Assembly (NCBI RefSeq): GCF_001456025.1
Contig: NZ_LMTZ01000045.1
Coordinates: 33,528-97,527, forward strand
Direction: 5' to 3'
Source: Mastigocoleus testarum BC008
GTDB lineage: Bacteria > Cyanobacteriota > Cyanobacteriia > Cyanobacteriales > Nostocaceae
Length of the DNA: 64,000 nt
Both the position numbers and the translations under genes were made by a program. Below are positions 46,701 through 56,430 of this stretch, piece after piece. The first letter of the stretch is position 1. Each line of letters begins with the position of its first letter. Below the pieces are notes generated by a model, which was not told the DNA's origin, made no database searches, and worked only from the letters and a program-made list of their open reading frames with translations.

Positions 46701-47453
46701 TTACTCATAATCCATGAGTATTTGCACCCAACGAGGTGGACGGGGTATAGAATTTCCCAGACGGTCAAAAAGCAACCAAGCAGCAATATGCACTACAAAT
46801 AAGTACACAAGGTTACTGGTCATAATTAGTCCCATAACTCCAATTTGAATCATTAATTCTGAAGGAGTTGCTAAAATACCAAGTTTCAAAAACAACCATT
46901 CCAGTAAATTTGTTACCTGGGATATGGTGTAGACCCACAGGTCTTGACCAGCTAAAACGGATAGCAGCCACAAACGAAAAAAGGTTCCCAAGGCTCCCAA
47001 CATTGCACCGAGAGGAATAGAAACGCTCCAAGGTACGCGACGATTCCAAGTAACCCCTAGCAGGACCCCCATTAAGCCATAAGGGATAACGAACAATAAG
47101 CTACGGGTCGGTCCCATTAAAACCAACAGCAGCAACCCGGAAACCACTGCCGAAATCCACGAAGCTCGCTTACCCCAACGGAGATAAACTAGGGCAATTG
47201 GTAAGGGAAAAAACATCCGCAATAGCCCCAAAGGAATGTAGTAGTTGAGATACCAAATCAAGCTGGAGGTACTAGCTAAGAAGGCAGTTTCTACCATCCG
47301 CAACGGGGCTCCAACGGATAATTGCGGTTGAATCAGGTTGCTTGGTTGGTTTAGGTTTTTATTCAAATTTATTTGTGACTGCAGATAATCTCCGGAGGAC
47401 GATCCCCTGGAATTACCTTCGGTTTCATCTGGCAGAGAATCCGAAATGCTCAT
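46701..47453 (-). CDS. DUF2232 membrane protein
   Basis: This 250-residue protein has a polar N-terminus (residues 1-50) and then six to seven hydrophobic segments, including YYIPLGLLRMFFPLPIALVY, LLLVLMGPTRSLLFVIPYG and LVYLFVVHIAAWLLFDRL. This matches DUF2232 (YybS-like), which in cyanobacteria usually precedes the TIGR00303 cobT gene, as here (52-bp gap, same strand). A link to ion or cofactor transport is possible but unproved. Confidence 0.85.
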   Translation of the reverse strand: MSISDSLPDETEGNSRGSSSGDYLQSQINLNKNLNQPSNLIQPQLSVGAPLRMVETAFLASTSSLIWYLNYYIPLGLLRMFFPLPIALVYLRWGKRASWISAVVSGLLLLVLMGPTRSLLFVIPYGLMGVLLGVTWNRRVPWSVSIPLGAMLGALGTFFRLWLLSVLAGQDLWVYTISQVTNLLEWLFLKLGILATPSELMIQIGVMGLIMTSNLVYLFVVHIAAWLLFDRLGNSIPRPPRWVQILMDYE

Positions 47454-47466
47454 ATCCGAACAATTG

Positions 47467-47598
47467 TTACACTATGATTTTTTCCAAGGTTGATGTATCA
47501 AGAATCAAATTAAAATCATAATTCTGTTCGATCAACCCTTTCTTTTGTAACTTAGTTAAAGCCTGTGTAACTGTTTCTCGTATCAAACTGTTCGAATC
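47467..47598 (-). pseudogene. Remnant of a second Crp/Fnr gene, 3' end only
   Basis: The minus-strand translation reads LIRETVTQALTKLQKKGLIE followed by QNYDFNLILDTSTLEKIIV and a stop. The intact neighbour ends LARETVTRVLTRLEKKGLIK, RDHDFICIPNISALEKMIV and stop. About 40 codons align end to end, including the helix-turn-helix and the exact stop position. Upstream the frame closes within a few codons and no cNMP-binding domain is left. It is therefore a decayed tandem paralogue lying directly downstream of the surviving gene. Confidence 0.85.
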
Positions 47599-47663
47599 TC
47601 ATTTGTCATTTTTCATTTATTACCTCAACTTACCACCTTAATTTGTGACCTCAAAAATAATTG

Positions 47664-48335
47664 CTACACGATCATTTTTTCTAGTGCTGATATGTTGGGA
47701 ATGCAGATGAAGTCATGATCCCGCTTAATCAAACCTTTCTTTTCTAACCTGGTTAAGACTCGTGTAACTGTTTCCCGCGCCAAGCCACTCAAACTACTTA
47801 ATTCCCGATGGGGTAAATTCGGAATTTCAGTTCCTGATGTTCCTTGTTTACCCTGACCCTCGGCTAAAAATAGTAATGTATCTGCAACTCGCGACTGACT
47901 ATCAGACTCTCGCAAGCGCAATCTCCGATTAACTTGGCGCAAACGTCTTGCCATCAACTGCGATAACCTCACTCCAGCAAGGGGTTCTGTGTGCAGTAAT
48001 GTGACAAAATCCTGGGATGGCATACTGCCAATAACCGTTGGTGTAAGAGTTATCACGTCAGTAGAACGGGGCACTTCATCGAGTGCAGCCATTTCACCAA
48101 ATAATTCTCCCTTACCTAAAATATTAAGGGTTACTTCTCTGCCTTCTAAGTTGTAAGTACGAATTTTGACATATCCATCCACAATAAAATATACTGAGCC
48201 GCCCCAATCATTTTCCAATAAAATTACTTGGTTCGATGGATGAGTGCGACTAACAAGATGTATGAGTGCTGGTCCTATTACTTCCTCTGATAGTCCTTCA
48301 AAGAAAGGAGCATGACGAATCCAAGAGTCATCCAT
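47664..48335 (-). CDS. Crp/Fnr-family transcriptional regulator
   Basis: This 223-residue protein has an N-terminal cyclic-nucleotide-binding-type domain (about 10-125: NQVILLENDWGGSVYFIVDG, then GKGELFGEMAALDEVPRSTD). After a dimerisation helix comes a winged helix-turn-helix (about 165-215: LPHRELSSLSGLARETVTRV, LTRLEKKGLIKRD). The beta-roll segment FGEMAALDEVPRSTD lacks the full cAMP phosphate-binding signature, so the effector is uncertain. It is not NtcA, whose recognition helix is different. A degraded copy of its 3' end lies just downstream. Confidence 0.9.
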   Translation of the reverse strand: MDDSWIRHAPFFEGLSEEVIGPALIHLVSRTHPSNQVILLENDWGGSVYFIVDGYVKIRTYNLEGREVTLNILGKGELFGEMAALDEVPRSTDVITLTPTVIGSMPSQDFVTLLHTEPLAGVRLSQLMARRLRQVNRRLRLRESDSQSRVADTLLFLAEGQGKQGTSGTEIPNLPHRELSSLSGLARETVTRVLTRLEKKGLIKRDHDFICIPNISALEKMIV

Positions 48336-49157
48336 TACGGCGTCTTTACTAAAGCTGCAATATACACAACAAACAAAAAAACTACTTTCAGCCTAAGCTA
48401 TCAAAGCACAGCATTCTCCAAATAGAAAGCTAAACTATGTTACACAACTTTCACAAACAAGGTATTTTTTCCAATACTCAAAAATATTTACTTATGGGTT
48501 TAAACTGAGTAAATGTTTTACATCAACCCATATTTAACAAAACGTATCCAATCGGTTAAAATATTGTGCCTCATCTAGTAGACGGACTAAGTGCTGCACG
48601 GCATAATACTGTTTTTGATATCCTATTTCCGACATGAAAGTTATAACAAAGCAAAAATTAGGATCCTCAAAGGGGATTAAACCTTTATTATCACAGTGTT
48701 TACGCCCCGGACGACCTGTATCAGCAGAAATCATCCATTATGTTTGCTTTTGGTATCTATTAGGACATAAGTTTTGTCTTTTTCCCTTGAAACTTAATAT
48801 GAATAATTGGTTTACTTCCGTTATCTTGTACTAAAGAAAATACATGTTTAAGTGATTCGTAACATAAATACATAAAGTTTACATTCCTCAGAGTAATTAA
48901 TTTTTGCAAAATAAAGACTTGACAACAGTTGCGATCTAATATTCTCAACTGTGTGTCGAGAACTTGAAATTAACTTTTGCTGTATCCCCGGAAATGGTTG
49001 TGATCCAAAAGAAAGTTAAGGCATATAAACAGAATCATCGGCAACTAAATGAACGCGTTCAACTTGATCGTTTTACCTGTAGTAGTCGTTAAAGGTCGTA
49101 ATTGCTAAAGTAATTTCCACATCCTCAGACGTAAAGTTCAAAAAACGGTATACCACT
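48336..49157. other. Long divergent gap
   Basis: These 822 bp separate the Crp/Fnr gene from the giant ATPase gene. Overlapping 66-codon frames on both strands (48534-48834) have no recognisable pattern, and I do not accept either. Both promoters should lie here. Confidence 0.35.
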
Positions 49158-52100
49158 GTGACTTCCCGCACAACCGAAATCCAAAGGCTGATTGCAGATA
49201 TTGAAGGTTTACTTGCCCATAAAGGCAAGCGCTTACATCGAGTTCTGGCTCAAGAGCAGGACGCACGAGAAATTTTAGAAAAAATCCGTGCTTTTCTTGT
49301 CAATTTACAAGAAAGCAATGCTGTTAGAAGCCTGGGAGAATCTGATGGCGAGCAACAGCTATCTCCATTGCTAGCAAGGTTTGTCAATCAAAGCGGTCAA
49401 CTATCTCCTGGAGAGGAAGCCCAAAGCTCAGGCGAGTTGGGAATATCGCCAAGGACAGAGTTGAGAACTTTGCTCGAGCCATTAAAGCTAGAAATGCAAA
49501 CCTTGTTACAAGAAAGGGCTAAGCTGGTCGAGGAAATTAGGCATTTAGAGCAAAAACGATTACAAAACTACTCGTTAGCGCAGCAAGTTGCAAATCAAGA
49601 AAGAATGATTTCCGAATTTTTGCAGGTGCTGATGAATCGTGTTCGCCCAGGTGTTAATTATAAAGCGGATGCACCACAACAAGATTTCGGTAGACAAGTA
49701 GGACAAGAAGTAGAACAAAAAGCTTTACCTGAGTTCGGTGCTGCTAGTTCCTCTACGGCTAGCAGCGACTTAAATCCAGAAGCGTTGATAGTTTCATCTG
49801 CTCCGGCTTTATCAGATTCTCTCGATCAGTTACAGCAGCTAACAAGACTTACTGGCGATTTAGACCATCGCTTGTTAGCGCTAGATAGCACCGTCAACGC
49901 GGTGTTTAACGCTTTAGAGCGTAATATTCTCACCTACCATGATTCGTTGTCTCAATCACTCTCCAGAATGCATTCTAAAGGAGTGCAAGGTGAGACATTA
50001 CTGACCAATTTAATTGATAATTTAAGTCAGCATCTGCGCTCTGATAATACCATTCAAAATGCGTCTCAAAACGAAACTAAACTTGAAGATCGCAATAATT
50101 TTACAAATGTAGATTCTTTGGTTTCGCCAACTGAAGATATTCAATCATCTACTTTGATGACGGGTAATGATACTGATGCAGGTATTGTTGATAGTACAGA
50201 TTCTATACCAGACTTAGATTCGATACTTTTAAATCTAGATAAAGCAAAAAATGATACTTTAGAGCCTTCTTCGGTTAATAATATACATGAAAATTCGGTA
50301 AGTTTGGACTTTGAAGATACCCAAACTGCACAATATGAGCCACAAGATAAGCCACAAAATCAGATATCTGCAAGTAATGATGTTGATGAACTATATGCCA
50401 GTTTATTTGGTCCTGGTGACATAGTTGATACTGCTGAGAATGTTAATTCACAAGATAGTACCCGAACACTGGATAATATTACAGATGAAGAGCGCAGGAT
50501 AGAAGGTACTAATTTTGACTCCTACACTGTCCCTGGAACTGATACTTCTTCTCGTGAAACTGCTGCGGTAAGTGGTGAAGAAAAAGATAGTAAAGCAATC
50601 ACAGAAACAAATCTTAATATTTCTGATGGGCAAAATGTTGCCGATATAACAGAACGATTAACAGTAGAAGCTAATTTGCTAGCCTCTACACCTAAAATTG
50701 AGTTACCGGTTGAACCCGAGGAAACATTCCTGGATTTGGATTCTGATACGGAAGAAAATATTCCTTCATTAAGTATAGAATCTGCCATATCCACCACAGA
50801 TTCAGAGGAGTATGAAAGTCAAAATACGGTTAAGACTCTCCCGGACATTGTTACCGCTGAAGAAGTCATGGAGGATATGTGGAATACATTTCCCTTGGAA
50901 GAAAATATAGGTACTGAGGCAGAAGAGACTAAGGAAAGTGCGGAAAGTATTGTCACAGAGGATAATGTAAATAATGACACTCTTAGGTCTGATGCTTCTT
51001 TTAAGTCTGATATAATTCCAGACTCAAGCCAAGTTCCTGAATCGGAAGCAGTTCCAGGAAGGGAAAATATTCCCAACGGTGGCGATACGATCGCAGCTTT
51101 GACAGATTTATTGCCAGAACTAGGTATTCAAGGGGATATGTTTGAGGTGGAAACTTTCACTCAAGACCAAAGTATACAGAAGCAAGAAGGTCAAGATCCC
51201 CTTGATTCAGTACACCCAGCAGAAAATCAAAATCAAGAACAAACTTCATCAAGCATTTCAGAAGAAGCGGAGAAATCAGATGACTATCTTCCTGCTTCAC
51301 CAGAAGAGGATTTGCTAACACAAGAACAAGCTGCAATTGATAGATCGAATCTTGAAATTTCCTTAAATTCCGAACAGCGACAACAATTAAATTGGGATTT
51401 AAATAATTTTGATGCGGAGCAAGCTCCACAGCCTCAATTAGAAAATCACGCTGAAAGTAATACTCCTCTGAGCACAAGTGCAAAGGATCTACCCAAATTA
51501 GAAATTTCTGCTTGGGAAACACCTCCTGGATATTCTGACTCAGATTCAGACTCAAAACCTACAGAGAAGTGCGCTGATACTCAGTTAGATTTAAGCCCGA
51601 CTCTAGGACTTACGGAGGAAATTTCAACCCAGAACATTACTATTAGCAATACTCAAAGCAGTGATTTACAAGCCAATGATTTATCTTCCGCTACAGGAAA
51701 TATAGATCCGGCTCAAGTGGATGATAAGATCAGAAATTCAGTTTGGTACTTGGGAGTCGATCTGGGTACTACTGGTATTTCTGCTGTACTATTAAATCGC
51801 TCGACCCAAGAAGTTTATCCTTTATATTGGTCCGCTCCAAACCAACCCCCACTAAATTCCGTTCAACGTTCTTTCCGCTTACCAGCTGAAGTTTACTTAC
51901 CCTCCTCAACGGTTGCTTCCGAACAAACTTCAGTCAGTTCTCTAGACGAAGCTGCTGAGAAACAACCTAGATCGCCAGCCTTTGATCGCAATCTATTTTC
52001 AGCCTACTTAAAACCTTATTTACAGGTCGCTTTACCTTACAAAAACCATTCCGAAATTTCTTTGAATAAAGGGCGACAAAAATGGGAACCTCTATTACAA

Positions 52101-53645
52101 CTCAATGAACTGTCTACCATTCCTCTAGTTTGGGTTGTGCGATCGCTCTCAAAATTATTGTTAACTTTTAAGTCTGATCGTAAAAGTACAACTTTGGGCT
52201 TAACTGCAGCAGCAGATGGTTTACCCTCTGAAACTTTTGATGTAGTCATCAATAATCTTGCTGGTGTTATCTGTACCTGTCCGTCTAATTCTTCGGAACA
52301 ATATCGCTTCAATGTTCGAGAAGCTTTACTTACAAGTAAACTTGTACAACACCCCCAACAAGTATTTTTTGTAGAAGAAGCCGTTGCTGGTTTACTAAGT
52401 GAATTAGATGGTGCAAGGGGTGAAACAGTTAAATTTAAGGGTTCTAAACGCTCTTTGTTCCCCAAAAGCAATTCCCAAAGTTTTATTGGTAACACTTTGA
52501 TCGTTAATATTGGGGCTAGTGCGACAGAAATGGGACTTGTTGATATACCCCAAAACTTACATGAATTAACTCATAGCAAGTTCATGTTGCATAATTTCTT
52601 CTATGCAGGAAAAGCGATCGAGCAAGATATTGTTTGTCAGTTGCTAGTTCCGGAAAAATGGCGGGAATCTCGTTTTAGCAAGCCAGAAAGTGCAAGCACC
52701 CAAAGTAATACTTCATGGAAACCATCGGTTCCTGGATTAGAGCAAATGCGCTTATCTAGTTTAGGACTGGATAAGTTGGAGTTACCGCGTCCTGGAGAAG
52801 CGGATATCAAAGCTCGGATTCGTTTGCAACAACGATTAGAAAGTTCTGTATTAGGACAAGCGATACTTAACGCTGCTGGTGCTTTAAAATTAATTTTGCA
52901 ACAACAAGAATCTTTTCAGATTGAACTAGCAGATCAAAGATGGGTTTTACAGCGTAGGGATTTAGAATCTCAGGTATTTGTTCCTTTTGTTAGACGTTTG
53001 AATCGGGAAATTAATCGATTGCTCGTAGCTCGTGGAATTCCGACAGAAGCTGTTGACCAAGCAATTCTAACTGGTGGTGTTGCTTCATTGGGTTCTGTAA
53101 GTCGCTGGTTGCGCCAAAAACTTCCCAATGCCAAAATTATCCAAGATTCCTATCTTGGTGAAGATAATACTCCTAGATGTACGCGTGTAGCCTACGGTTT
53201 AGCTTTATTAACCTTACATCCCCAAGTATTGGAAATTCCCAGACAACAATACACCGATTATTTTCTGTTTACAGAATTATTGCAGTTACTACCCCAACGA
53301 GCGGTATCATTTGGCGAATTAATTCAGTTATTTGAAGGTCGTGGAATTAATACTCGTAGTTGTCAGCAACGTTTATTAGCTTTTCTTGAAGGTGAATTAC
53401 CCCAAGGTTTGATACCTGAAGCTGAGAATTCTCAATGGATTACCCATGGTTCTTTAGAAAACCCTTATTACAAAGCAATTGCAAATGCACCTTTGTTTGA
53501 AAAACAAGGTAGTCTTACCTATCGTCCAAATTTAGGACAGTTGGAGCGTTTACGTCGCTACTTAGATGTAATTCAAGCAAGTACTCAGCAATCCTTAAAA
53601 GAACCTTACACTGTGAATTTTGTTGTGGGTGTGCAAAAGGAATGA
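49158..53645 (+). CDS. Giant protein: coiled coil, acidic spacer, actin/Hsp70-type ATPase
   Basis: The 1495-residue product has three parts. Residues 1-300 are helical with coiled-coil patterns (RTLLEPLKLEMQTLLQERAK, LVEEIRHLEQKRL). Residues about 300-855 are acidic, rich in Ser, Thr, Asp and Glu, and surely disordered. From 862 a complete actin-fold ATPase follows: phosphate-1 motif YLGVDLGTTGISAVLLN with Asp868, connect motif VFFVEEAVAGLLSELDG, phosphate-2 motif LIVNIGASATEMGLVD near 1113, and adenosine motif AILTGGVASLGS near 1300. No Hsp70 substrate-binding domain follows; the tail (1345-1495) is helical and unrecognised. The start is GTG without a clear ribosome-binding site. Function unknown. 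Confidence 0.85.
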   Translation: MTSRTTEIQRLIADIEGLLAHKGKRLHRVLAQEQDAREILEKIRAFLVNLQESNAVRSLGESDGEQQLSPLLARFVNQSGQLSPGEEAQSSGELGISPRTELRTLLEPLKLEMQTLLQERAKLVEEIRHLEQKRLQNYSLAQQVANQERMISEFLQVLMNRVRPGVNYKADAPQQDFGRQVGQEVEQKALPEFGAASSSTASSDLNPEALIVSSAPALSDSLDQLQQLTRLTGDLDHRLLALDSTVNAVFNALERNILTYHDSLSQSLSRMHSKGVQGETLLTNLIDNLSQHLRSDNTIQNASQNETKLEDRNNFTNVDSLVSPTEDIQSSTLMTGNDTDAGIVDSTDSIPDLDSILLNLDKAKNDTLEPSSVNNIHENSVSLDFEDTQTAQYEPQDKPQNQISASNDVDELYASLFGPGDIVDTAENVNSQDSTRTLDNITDEERRIEGTNFDSYTVPGTDTSSRETAAVSGEEKDSKAITETNLNISDGQNVADITERLTVEANLLASTPKIELPVEPEETFLDLDSDTEENIPSLSIESAISTTDSEEYESQNTVKTLPDIVTAEEVMEDMWNTFPLEENIGTEAEETKESAESIVTEDNVNNDTLRSDASFKSDIIPDSSQVPESEAVPGRENIPNGGDTIAALTDLLPELGIQGDMFEVETFTQDQSIQKQEGQDPLDSVHPAENQNQEQTSSSISEEAEKSDDYLPASPEEDLLTQEQAAIDRSNLEISLNSEQRQQLNWDLNNFDAEQAPQPQLENHAESNTPLSTSAKDLPKLEISAWETPPGYSDSDSDSKPTEKCADTQLDLSPTLGLTEEISTQNITISNTQSSDLQANDLSSATGNIDPAQVDDKIRNSVWYLGVDLGTTGISAVLLNRSTQEVYPLYWSAPNQPPLNSVQRSFRLPAEVYLPSSTVASEQTSVSSLDEAAEKQPRSPAFDRNLFSAYLKPYLQVALPYKNHSEISLNKGRQKWEPLLQLNELSTIPLVWVVRSLSKLLLTFKSDRKSTTLGLTAAADGLPSETFDVVINNLAGVICTCPSNSSEQYRFNVREALLTSKLVQHPQQVFFVEEAVAGLLSELDGARGETVKFKGSKRSLFPKSNSQSFIGNTLIVNIGASATEMGLVDIPQNLHELTHSKFMLHNFFYAGKAIEQDIVCQLLVPEKWRESRFSKPESASTQSNTSWKPSVPGLEQMRLSSLGLDKLELPRPGEADIKARIRLQQRLESSVLGQAILNAAGALKLILQQQESFQIELADQRWVLQRRDLESQVFVPFVRRLNREINRLLVARGIPTEAVDQAILTGGVASLGSVSRWLRQKLPNAKIIQDSYLGEDNTPRCTRVAYGLALLTLHPQVLEIPRQQYTDYFLFTELLQLLPQRAVSFGELIQLFEGRGINTRSCQQRLLAFLEGELPQGLIPEAENSQWITHGSLENPYYKAIANAPLFEKQGSLTYRPNLGQLERLRRYLDVIQASTQQSLKEPYTVNFVVGVQKE

Positions 53646-53765
53646 GTAACAAGTAATAAGTAATAAGTAATAAGTAATAAGTAATAAGTAAGGAGTAAGG
53701 AGTAAGGAGTAATAAGTAATAAGTAATGAGTAATAAGTAATAAGTAATAAGTAATAAGTAAGGAG
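53646..53765. repeat. STRR heptamer array (AGTAATA)
   Basis: About 120 bp of AGTAATA/TAAGTAA units, with variants AGGAGTA, begins immediately after the stop codon of the giant ATPase gene. Slippage-prone heptamer arrays of this type are typical of filamentous cyanobacteria. Confidence 0.92.
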
Positions 53766-53954
53766 TGAAGAGTTCAGGAGTCGGGAGTTGTTTAACTTAT
53801 GTCCTACGGACACGCTAGAGCCTGCGGCGACGGCGGAGGGAGCCTCTAGCTATAGCTGCGCTACCTACGGAGCCGCTACCTTACGGATCCGCTAATGACT
53901 TATGTCCTACGGACACGCTGTGCTAATGAATTTTGACTTTTAACTTCCCCTGGG
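53766..53954. repeat. Dispersed repeats between the ATPase and binding-protein genes
   Basis: A unit beginning ACTTATGTCCTACGGACACG occurs twice, near 53798 and 53896, with GC-rich inverted repeats between them (GGAGCCTCTAGC and ACGGAGCCGCTAC). Relatives of the unit occur at 55240 and 26730. Confidence 0.75.
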
Positions 53955-54038
53955 GTGCTTACTACTCAGTATGAGAAAATACCCGACAATGAAAAAACAT
54001 TAGGATATTACTGGACTTATATTGGGAACTTTCAAGCG

Positions 54039-55193
54039 ATGCAGCGACGGTCTTTTTTAGTTACAGCTAGTTCATTTGCTCTATCACAGCTGCTAGTTGG
54101 GTGTGGAGGGAGAAATCAAGAAACCCTGAAAGTTTCCTTATTAAATGGTTCTATCCCGGGTCAAGTTGTGGGGAAGTTTCGTAAAAGTTTGCAAGGAGGG
54201 GTAAATCTAAATTTTTCGGCGGTAGCACAGTTAAAAAGTTCATATAAGAATTTACAAACTTGGCATTCTCGAATCAATGGTAAAAAAGACGAAGGTTGGC
54301 TTTCTTCATTACCTTTTGGACCATGGCGTCCCCTTCCAGTAGCAGATTTGGTCACATTGGGTGATTATTGGCTAGCAGCAGCAATCGAGCAACAATTAAT
54401 TCAACCACTTGATGTAAGTGAAATCAAAGAATGGTCTAACTTAGATCGAAAGTGGCAAGAATTAGTTAAGCGTAATGATAAGGGTTTGGCAGATTCGAAG
54501 GGAAAAATTTGGGCTGCACCTTATCGTTGGGGTAGTACGGTTATTGTTTATAATCGCGATAAATTTAAAGATTTTGATTGGAAACCCCAAGACTGGAAAG
54601 ACTTATGGCGTCCGGAGTTGCGATCGCGAGTTTCTTTGCTGAACCAATCAAGAGAAGCGATCGGTTTAACTTTAAAAAAAATAGGTAAATCTTACAATAC
54701 TCAAAAGCTGAGTGAAGTACCTCAACTAGAGTCTGAACTTCGCGCTTTAAATAAACAAGTAAAACTGTATAGTTCCGATAGATATATTGAACCGTTAATT
54801 ATTGGTGATACTTGGATCGGTGTGGGTTGGTCAAGTGATGTACTTCCCTTAATTGCTCGTTATCCTCAACTTACTGTAGTTATCCCCAGTTCTGGAACAG
54901 CACTATGGGCTGATTTATGGGTACATCCAACGAATAAAAACACAAATAAAACTAACTTATTTTATAAGTGGATTGATTTTTGTTTGCAAAAAGATATTGC
55001 TAAACAAATTTCTTTATTAACTAAAACTAATTCCCCAATCAATCTTAAAATATCAGCAGATGATATTTCTCAGCCTTTGAACAAAATCTTGACTGATAAC
55101 TCATCTACTTTGGAAAAAAGTGAATTTTTATTACCTTTACCAAAGGAAGCAGCCCAAGAGTATGATTCTTTATTTGCCAAAATTAAAAGTTAG
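54039..55193 (+). CDS. Extracellular solute-binding lipoprotein (PotD-like)
   Basis: This protein of 384 residues from the chosen ATG at 54039 resembles the spermidine/putrescine-type binding proteins. The N-terminus MQRRSFLVTASSFALSQLLV followed by GCGG combines a twin-arginine signal with a lipobox (LLVGC), so it should be exported folded and lipid-anchored. Later motifs are DLVTLGDYWLAAAIEQQLIQ, WAAPYRWGSTVIVYNRDKF and WKDLWRPELRSRVSLL, all usual in PotD-like folds. The frame is open further upstream to a GTG at 53955, but that would bury the signal. Permease and ATPase genes are not adjacent, so the transport system is incomplete here. Confidence 0.85.
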   Translation: MQRRSFLVTASSFALSQLLVGCGGRNQETLKVSLLNGSIPGQVVGKFRKSLQGGVNLNFSAVAQLKSSYKNLQTWHSRINGKKDEGWLSSLPFGPWRPLPVADLVTLGDYWLAAAIEQQLIQPLDVSEIKEWSNLDRKWQELVKRNDKGLADSKGKIWAAPYRWGSTVIVYNRDKFKDFDWKPQDWKDLWRPELRSRVSLLNQSREAIGLTLKKIGKSYNTQKLSEVPQLESELRALNKQVKLYSSDRYIEPLIIGDTWIGVGWSSDVLPLIARYPQLTVVIPSSGTALWADLWVHPTNKNTNKTNLFYKWIDFCLQKDIAKQISLLTKTNSPINLKISADDISQPLNKILTDNSSTLEKSEFLLPLPKEAAQEYDSLFAKIKS

Positions 55194-55204
55194 CAGAGCA
55201 GGAA

Positions 55205-55292
55205 GCTTTTACCGCTTTGCGGAGGTCATTAGCATCGCGTGTCCGTAGGACATTAGTTAAACGACTCCTGAACTCCTTACTTCTTACTCCTT
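55205..55292. repeat. Short dispersed repeat and STRR-like segment
   Basis: GCGTGTCCGTAGGACATTAG is the reverse complement of the repeat seen at 53.8 kb; it is followed by degenerate heptamers of the ACTCCTT type. Confidence 0.6.
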
Positions 55293-55411
55293 ATACCAAA
55301 TCCGATTTTTAAAACCCCTTTATATTTTTTGGGATTTTCCCCCACACTTCCCACACCTCCAACACTTCCCTCTCTCATTCTAAAAAGGGGTAATTAATCC
55401 GGATTTAGTAT
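55293..55411. mobile_element. MITE-like element
   Basis: A 119-bp element has imperfect terminal inverted repeats. The left end is ATACCAAATCCG then ATTTTTAAAACCCC; the right end, reversed, is ATACTAAATCCG then GATTAATTACCCC. It is flanked by TTACTCCT on both sides, which could be a target duplication but also fits the local heptamer pattern. The inside is non-coding and C/A-rich. Such TACCAAATCCG-ended elements are common in Nostocales. No transposase is present. Confidence 0.7.
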
Positions 55412-55428
55412 TACTCCTGACTCCCAAT

Positions 55429-55941
55429 CTAAAAACTCATCTCTAAAAAAGTTTGAGTATTCATCTTTATCTGACACAAAGGTTTAATAGTTTGAAAATT
55501 GCAAGTGTAAGTTGCTAAGAGTTCCTTTTGATAATTAAAAACTCTCATGTTGTATTTGTTACCGCGTACTACACCACCCAAGTAATTAACAAAGTTGTAA
55601 CGCTCTAGATAGTCAAGCAGCGTCCAAATTTGTTCGTTTACAATTAAATCTACTCGCCCGGGTCTGATTTTAGTAGCAGGATATGCAATCCAATTATCCA
55701 ATAATTTGTTCTGTGAATTTTCTTTTGCCCACCACAAACTAGGAATAGTGAGTTGCTCTTGGGAAATTGTGTTAGCTGTTCTAACTAAACCTCTGGGATT
55801 ATTCAATAATTCCAGTTGTAGAGGTTCGTCAGAAGGTAATGGGATGGGGGCAACAGAAACATCTTCTGCTGCAGAAATTTCACTTCTGAAACAGAAAATC
55901 GTGCCAAGTGTAATACCTAAGATTAGTATTGCCGGTCGCAT
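55429..55941 (-). CDS. Secreted hypothetical protein
   Basis: This 170-residue protein has a signal peptide (residues 1-24, ILILGITLGTIFCFRSEISA, cleavage near AAE). The mature part contains LWWAKENSQNKLLDNWIAYP and RVDLIVNEQIWTLLDYLERY, then FVNYLGGVVRGNKYNMRVFN and the C-terminal TYTCNFQTIKPLCQIKM, whose two Cys residues may form a disulphide. I think it is a conserved cyanobacterial periplasmic protein, function unknown. It is convergent with the binding-protein gene. Confidence 0.72.
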   Translation of the reverse strand: MRPAILILGITLGTIFCFRSEISAAEDVSVAPIPLPSDEPLQLELLNNPRGLVRTANTISQEQLTIPSLWWAKENSQNKLLDNWIAYPATKIRPGRVDLIVNEQIWTLLDYLERYNFVNYLGGVVRGNKYNMRVFNYQKELLATYTCNFQTIKPLCQIKMNTQTFLEMSF

Positions 55942-56430
55942 ATTTTATCCGGTTTTCTATTAAATATTGGTTTAACAGATTCAACTAATAGTTTTTCTTG
56001 ACAATCTATAAACAACCAGGGATTTTTTCAAAATCGAGACTTACAACAGTATTAGATTTTATTTTGAGGACTTGGTTATGATGATTTTAGTTTCCAATTT
56101 TTTGAACTATTCAATTTTTTGAACTATTCAATTTAGTGACAGATAAATTAACTAAAATGCTATTTTAGCAAAGGCAAATTAATTTTAGGTATTTTATCAA
56201 TATTTTTTCATGATTAACGGTAGATAAATTTTCATTCTCCCTGTAGATACAGTAAGGTGAAATAATTTGGGAATATTTATTCATGTATCAAAAATATTAA
56301 TTGTTGATTTTGTATTTAAAAGTTCATTCTAGTAGATAAAGATAGTCACACTACATAGGCACAAAATGATATTTATGTAAGATATATTTCAATCAAATAG
56401 TATTCCCACATATTCATTTTTGAATACATG
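55942..56430. other. AT-rich gap
   Basis: A 489-bp gap with a duplicated segment TTTTTTGAACTATTCAAT (about 56098-56131). No gene or RNA is recognised. Confidence 0.4.

Noticed and set aside
48534..48834. Two overlapping 66-codon frames on opposite strands
   Set aside because: Neither has a recognisable motif, and they overlap each other in a divergent promoter region.
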